A stretch of 64,000 nucleotides of DNA from assembly GCA_014843695.1 (NCBI GenBank), contig CM026390.1, forward strand, positions 52,604,121-52,668,120, in the 5' to 3' direction. Below the pieces are notes generated by a model. The model was not told the origin of the DNA, did not search any database, and saw nothing but the letters and a program-made list of their open reading frames with translations. This DNA comes from Archivesica marissinica (taxonomy: Eukaryota > Mollusca > Bivalvia > Venerida > Vesicomyidae). The position numbers and the translations under genes were made by a program. This document shows positions 59,902-64,000 of this stretch, in pieces (the stretch's first letter is position 1; each line of letters opens with the position of its first letter).

Positions 59902-60479
59902 TAGGGATGGGACTGAATATTCGAATATCAGAATATCCAAATACCTGGCTGAATATTCGAATCCTATTTCGGTATTCGAATACAAAACAAAATAATTTAA
60001 TTTCAATTTTTGTTTTATTATTGGTTATTTTAGTTATTTCAATCCATAATGGTCACTGATTCGCACATTTTTACAAGGTGTTGTTTTAGAAGCATGGCTT
60101 CAAACAACTTTTAATGGTGCCAATTACACATGCAAATCAATCGGTACCTTAGTTAGATAAAAAGATCAATATTGTCACTAAAACGAAAAACAATGCTAAT
60201 TGCCTGTTTTAAAGATTTCATCGATTAATTCGTATAAATATGTCTATGGTTGTTGTTCGTTTTCATGCTTGTGTTCATTAAACAATAGAAACAGGCCTTT
60301 CTTAGTCCATGTCAATAGAAGCCAATTTCACGAGTTGTAAAATAGACACGTGTACCGGTGGATAGATGTCCGGTTGGAAAACGTTAGAATTTGATGTGAA
60401 ATATTTATCGAATATTCGAATACTATTCGAATACCACTTTATCTATTTAATGCCATTTACCTATTCGGTCCCATCCCTA
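59902..60479. mobile_element. hAT-type MITE D
   Basis: Terminal inverted repeats TAGGGATGGGACTGAATA and, at the far end, TATTCGGTCCCATCCCTA differ at one position. They are flanked by 8-bp duplications ATATTTGT (59894-59901) and CTATTTGT (60480-60487). ATTCGAATA-type motifs fill both subterminal regions. Length is 578 bp with no coding capacity. Confidence 0.85.
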
Positions 60480-60705
60480 CTATTTGTGCATGATCATTGG
60501 GCATGATCGACTATGTCCCAACATTCGCTCTGTTTAATAAGACTAGGTTGTCACAGGTGAACCTGGGGCAGTGGTGATTCCAGGCGCCTAAAAGGGATCA
60601 AAATAGTGTGATTGTGATTTGTGATGCTCATCAGACTTAAACCCAATGTTTGTAGGACATAAATTCAGTGGATTTGCTTGTTTTCATACAATTTTACTAT
60701 CACAG

Positions 60706-60905
60706 GTGGAGATCAATGAATGTGGAAGTTACCCATGTCAACATGGTGGAACATGTACAGATAGAGTGAATGACTTTACCTGCGACTGCATTTCTGGTTG
60801 GGAAGGGGTCCATTGTGATGAAGTGGTTGATCACTGTAAAGAACGTACCGTGGATTGTGAGAATGATGGCACATGCTATAGTCTCGAGAATACCTCTTTC
60901 TGCAG
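60706..60905 (+). CDS. Exon 12: EGF 10 and cysteines 1-4 of EGF 11
   Basis: An internal exon of 200 nt (phase 0 in, phase 2 out), acceptor CTATCACAG and donor GTAGCA. It encodes [20 protein letters not shown], then [17 protein letters not shown], a calcium-binding EGF by its E-I-N-E-C and D-R-V-N-D-F residues. EGF 11 follows: [20 protein letters not shown] and [10 protein letters not shown]. Its last cysteines must come from an exon beyond the window, since I find no fitting exon in the remaining 3 kb. This is the last coding exon seen. Confidence 0.9.
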
Positions 60906-61470
60906 GTAGCACACACACTTAATCATTTGTATTTATTACAGTTCCAAACTACTTTTGAGGGTTGATAGAGATTAGGGGTAAATCTTAACTTACCACTTTA
61001 TGCTATTCTTTTAGAAGTTTACAATGAAAGTATAGACAGGAGTATATTAATGTACTATTTAATTGTTTTATTGGCAGAAGTTGTATTTTACTTAATGTTC
61101 TATTTGCAGTTGTCAGAACCATCAATTTTTTATAATTACAGAAATGGCTATCATCAAATAAATTTAAGGATGTAAAAAATATTATATTATCAAGATACAT
61201 TGTATATAAAGTCTATTATATTATCAAGATACATTGTATATAAAGTCTATCCCATCCCACTCGTGAACCTCAACTTTGACCTAAACAGAATATTTGTAAA
61301 GCAATATTGTAAAATAAATGTTGATCTTTAGAAAAGGTCACCCACCCAATTTTCAAGGAAGTTAATCTCCCCCAACGTTCGGATAATAAACGTAATATAA
61401 TCAACATGTAATGCCAATCAGCAAACATCGATTCACAGCCTAATTAACATAAATAGCCAGATTATATTAT
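60906..61470. other. Intron after exon 12, no gene seen
   Basis: AT-rich intron. A unit of about 36 bp containing TATCAAGATACATTGTATAT is directly duplicated at about 61180-61250. Confidence 0.6.
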
Positions 61471-62079
61471 AGTGGTGGAACCTATGCTTGGCGTATTCCT
61501 ATGCTCAACGTAGTTTTTCCATTTACATCCGTATTTAAATAGTTTTAACCTATTTTCGCTGACAGAGGTGAAGCATGGTTCAATAACATTCCGTTGTGCA
61601 TACCGGTAGCCTAATGCAACTGTCACCTGACTGGTTCAGTAGCCGAATATAAATAGACAACTTGTTGGGAAATTTTTCCCACCGAAATGTGCGGTTTATG
61701 AGCATTTCAGGTGGCTATACAGATTGGGGAAAAAATGTACAAATAATCAGAAAAAAGTTTCTTATGAGTTGTAATATTGTTAGTTATTGATGTTACTAAG
61801 TCAAAATAATATATTCAACATTTACCCATGCATAAATAAAAAAATTCATGTACACCGTGCATAGGTGCCCTAAAGTATCTAGTTCCCCATGGAAACAGGT
61901 GCCGTTGTGATAGCTGTATTTAGGCGCATGGTCACGTAATGAAACTAAAATTTTCAACAACAATTTTATGAAAGTTGTGTTCACGACTTAAGAAAATAAT
62001 AATATATATGGCAAGTGCATTTAACTTTTTTTATAGGCCATGATATGTAGGATTTACGCCGAGCATAGGTTTCACCACT
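61471..62079. mobile_element. MITE with 25-bp inverted ends
   Basis: The left end AGTGGTGGAACCTATGCTTG continues GCGTA. The right end, reverse-complemented, reads AGTGGTGAAACCTATGCTCG then GCGTA, giving two differences over 25 bp. Length is 609 bp. No clear target duplication was found; hAT-like by end sequence only. Non-coding. Confidence 0.7.
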
Positions 62080-62575
62080 CTATGCAAATTATCGATGTTG
62101 TATGACACAATTTATAACAATCAGTGTTCAAATACAGGTAACTTAGATAATTGCCAATTTAGCTATTGTCGAAAATATGTGCGAAAATTTACTAATAAAA
62201 TAATTCACTGGAAATTGGATAGTTCCAAAGCTATTTATGGCAAATTACTTGGGTCAAGGTAACATTCTGTCATGTCTAAATATATCAGATTGGTTTACCA
62301 ATTATTTCAGTGCCTACATGTATGCCGTGTATATAAAATTGATAGCCAGTCGTAGAATCATGCTAGCTTGTTTACCGGAAGTAATGACAGCATTGTAAAT
62401 AATATTTATTGTTCTGCAAATACTGACAATTATTAAGAAAAGATGCTATAAATTAAGTGTAGAGCATGGGTGTTTGCATTTCTCCAAGTGATAATTGTTG
62501 TCTTGGGATTTAATGATTCATGTAAGAAATTCAATACTAAAATTTCAATAAACTTGTATTTACACTGGAACAATA

Positions 62576-62636
<61 letters not shown>

Positions 62637-63611
62637 ACATACTTCCTTCAAAATGCATTCATACACGTAAAATTAATTTTGGCTATTGTAATTTTATAAT
62701 TCTAAAAATGAAAGATGAAACAAATAATGTATTATTGCAAATGTTGCGTTGATGTACGCCGGTTCTGTTTAGGATCAACATTACACAAACCCAATGCTAC
62801 ATACAATAATTCTTATATCCTGCAAACCTCGACTAATACTGTTTCACTATTTGCAGTCGGTGAAAAGTCTCCATATTTCTCCCTAAATGTTCTCACTTCT
62901 CCCTAACCCATCTGGAGGGAGAAGTGACTTCTCCCAATTAATTGGAATGACGTCGCCAGTAAAATAAATTGCTGATTTCTTTAAAAAATATTATTTATAT
63001 GGGGGCATAAATTGGAATAGTGAAATTAATGAAAACTGCGGTAGGTTTGAAGTTAAAATCGTTTATTTACCTGTCTTTTATTTTAACAAATAACCAATTC
63101 AGCAAACGAGAGACATTGGAATTTAATGCCGACATCATAGTTTTTGAGGTATGATAACAAGGACTACTTAGCTTTGGCAAGGACCACCTTATATTCAAAT
63201 CTGGTAGTCCTGCTGGCTACCTTTAGTTGGTGTTGAGGCCTGACATCCTTGCAAGGTACTATTGAAACATCAAAATATATACAGCCTTCCAATAGTTATT
63301 ACACAGAAAAAATACCCTGTACTCTCTATTCAGTCTCTGTATCTTGATGTTCCATAAATCCATCCTTATCCCATAAATGAAGATATATCTCGGATAAAAT
63401 TCCATAATCATTTTTCACACACAGCCTAAATGAGTACACATCTCCTCAAATATAAATTTGTTATGGAACTGAATATTATAGCTGATGAAAATTTGGCCCA
63501 GAATATGTACACAATATTACATCATTTATATGTATCACTTTTCAACACATGAATACTCTAACGAGAGGCTCTCGCTGGGTAATTTCCATGTCACTTTGTT
63601 TTTTATTTGCC
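62080..63611. other. Intronic sequence with a long (TA)n microsatellite
   Basis: A pure (TA)n run spans about 62576-62632. An inverted repeat (TTCTCCCT and AGGGAGAA arms) lies near 62876-62935. No exon with the phase-2 entry and the two cysteines needed after exon 12 is visible. Confidence 0.6.
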
Positions 63612-64000
63612 AAGGGAGGTACATGTTGAACGTGCATGCAGTGTGTTGTGGGAGGTACATGTTGAACATGGGTGCAGTGTGTGGTGGGAGGGACATGTTG
63701 AACGTGCATGCAGTGTGTTGTGGGAGGTACATGTTGAACATGGTTGCAGTGTGTTGTGGAAGGTATATGTTGAACATGGGTGCAGTGTGTTGTGGGAGGT
63801 ACATGTTGAACATGGTTGCAGTGTGTTGTGGGAGGTACATGTTGAACATGGTTGCAGTGTTTTGTGGGAGGTACATGTTGAACATGGTTGCAGTGTGTTA
63901 TGGGAGGTACATGTTTAACATGGGTGCAGTTTGTGGTGGGAGGGACATGTTGAACGTGGGTGCAATGTGTGGTAGGAGGAACATGTTGAACATGGGTGCA
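63612..64000. repeat. 36-bp minisatellite (about 11 copies, runs off the window)
   Basis: The unit is 36 bp with GGGAGGTACATGTTGAACAT and GGTTGCAGTGTGTTGT. Variants carry GGTGG for TTGTGG and CGTGCATG for CATGGTTG. It continues past the window end. Open frames on both strands follow from the 12-codon period. Confidence 0.93.

Larger units (their letters stand above)
3325..60905 (+). other. Gene locus: internal part of a large GCC/EGF/PAN extracellular protein gene
   Basis: Twelve exons on one strand join with matching phases and no stop codon. The phases are 1-1 for exons 1-6, 1-2 for exon 7, 2-1 for exon 8, 1-1 for exons 9 and 10, 1-0 for exon 11 and 0-2 for exon 12. The product has three exons of ephrin-receptor-like cysteine repeats, about eleven EGF modules (two lacking a visible sixth cysteine in place) and two PAN/Apple domains. 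Such proteins are normally secreted or membrane-anchored and act in matrix or cell adhesion. The signal peptide, any membrane anchor, the start and the stop lie outside the window. Introns run from 1.2 to 21 kb and coding sequence is only about 3.5% of the window. SVEP1-like and SCUBE-like proteins share GCC plus EGF modules, but PAN domains are unusual there, so I give no symbol. Confidence 0.85.

Noticed and set aside
3325..60905. Assignment to SVEP1, SCUBE or Notch
   Set aside because: GCC plus EGF fits SVEP1/SCUBE-like proteins, but the PAN domains and missing sushi, VWA and pentraxin parts in view prevent a firm name. Notch lacks GCC and PAN domains.
60906..64000. A further coding exon completing EGF 11
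   Set aside because: I looked for an acceptor followed by a phase-2 entry and a C-x2-G-x-x-G-x2-C pattern and found none; it probably lies beyond the window.

Overview
The window is eukaryotic, most likely from a lophotrochozoan and probably a bivalve mollusc. The reasons are canonical GT/AG introns, tRNA-derived SINEs, several hAT-type DNA transposons with 8-bp target duplications, and very repeat-rich AT-leaning introns. The organism call is an inference from style; no species marker is present. There is no operon, CRISPR array or bacterial gene.

One gene on the + strand explains all the coding sequence I can support. Twelve internal exons (3325..60905, about 2.26 kb of coding sequence) join with matching phases into an open, cysteine-rich, extracellular-type protein fragment of about 750 residues. 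Its order is ephrin-receptor-like/GCC2-GCC3 cysteine repeats (exons 1-3), then EGF modules (exons 4-5), a PAN/Apple domain (exon 6), more EGF modules (exons 7-9), a second PAN domain (end of exon 9) and further EGF modules (exons 10-12). Neither the start nor the stop lies in the window. The architecture recalls large SVEP1-like or SCUBE-like matrix and adhesion proteins, but I cannot name an orthologue.

More than half of the window is tandem repeats, and nearly every intron carries its own unrelated minisatellite: 62 bp (1-3095), 34 bp (5132-6930), 25 bp (8581-10077), 87 bp (15878-17832), 37 bp (17841-20093), 71 bp (about 20160-20680), 33 bp (22159-42630, over 20 kb with higher-order structure and a 1000-N gap), 97-113 bp (43194-46267), another 33 bp (53746-56682) and 36 bp (63612-64000). 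Most lie close to exon edges. Two were made from exon edges: the 87-bp unit carries the 3' end and splice donor of exon 5 (23 donor copies), and the 97-113-bp unit carries the acceptor and first half of exon 8. These two exon-edge minisatellites, plus the PAN exon sitting between the two halves of an EGF module, are the most interesting signals.

The remaining intron sequence holds a LINE reverse-transcriptase fragment, at least three tRNA-SINE families, four hAT-type insertions (two carry zinc-finger remnants, one is nested inside another), foldback MITEs, a pogo/Tc1-like remnant, an unclassified insertion ending in a 45-bp-arm hairpin, and a diverged repeat of about 150 bp. The long open frames inside the minisatellites arise because some units are multiples of 3 and lack stops; I do not treat them as genes.
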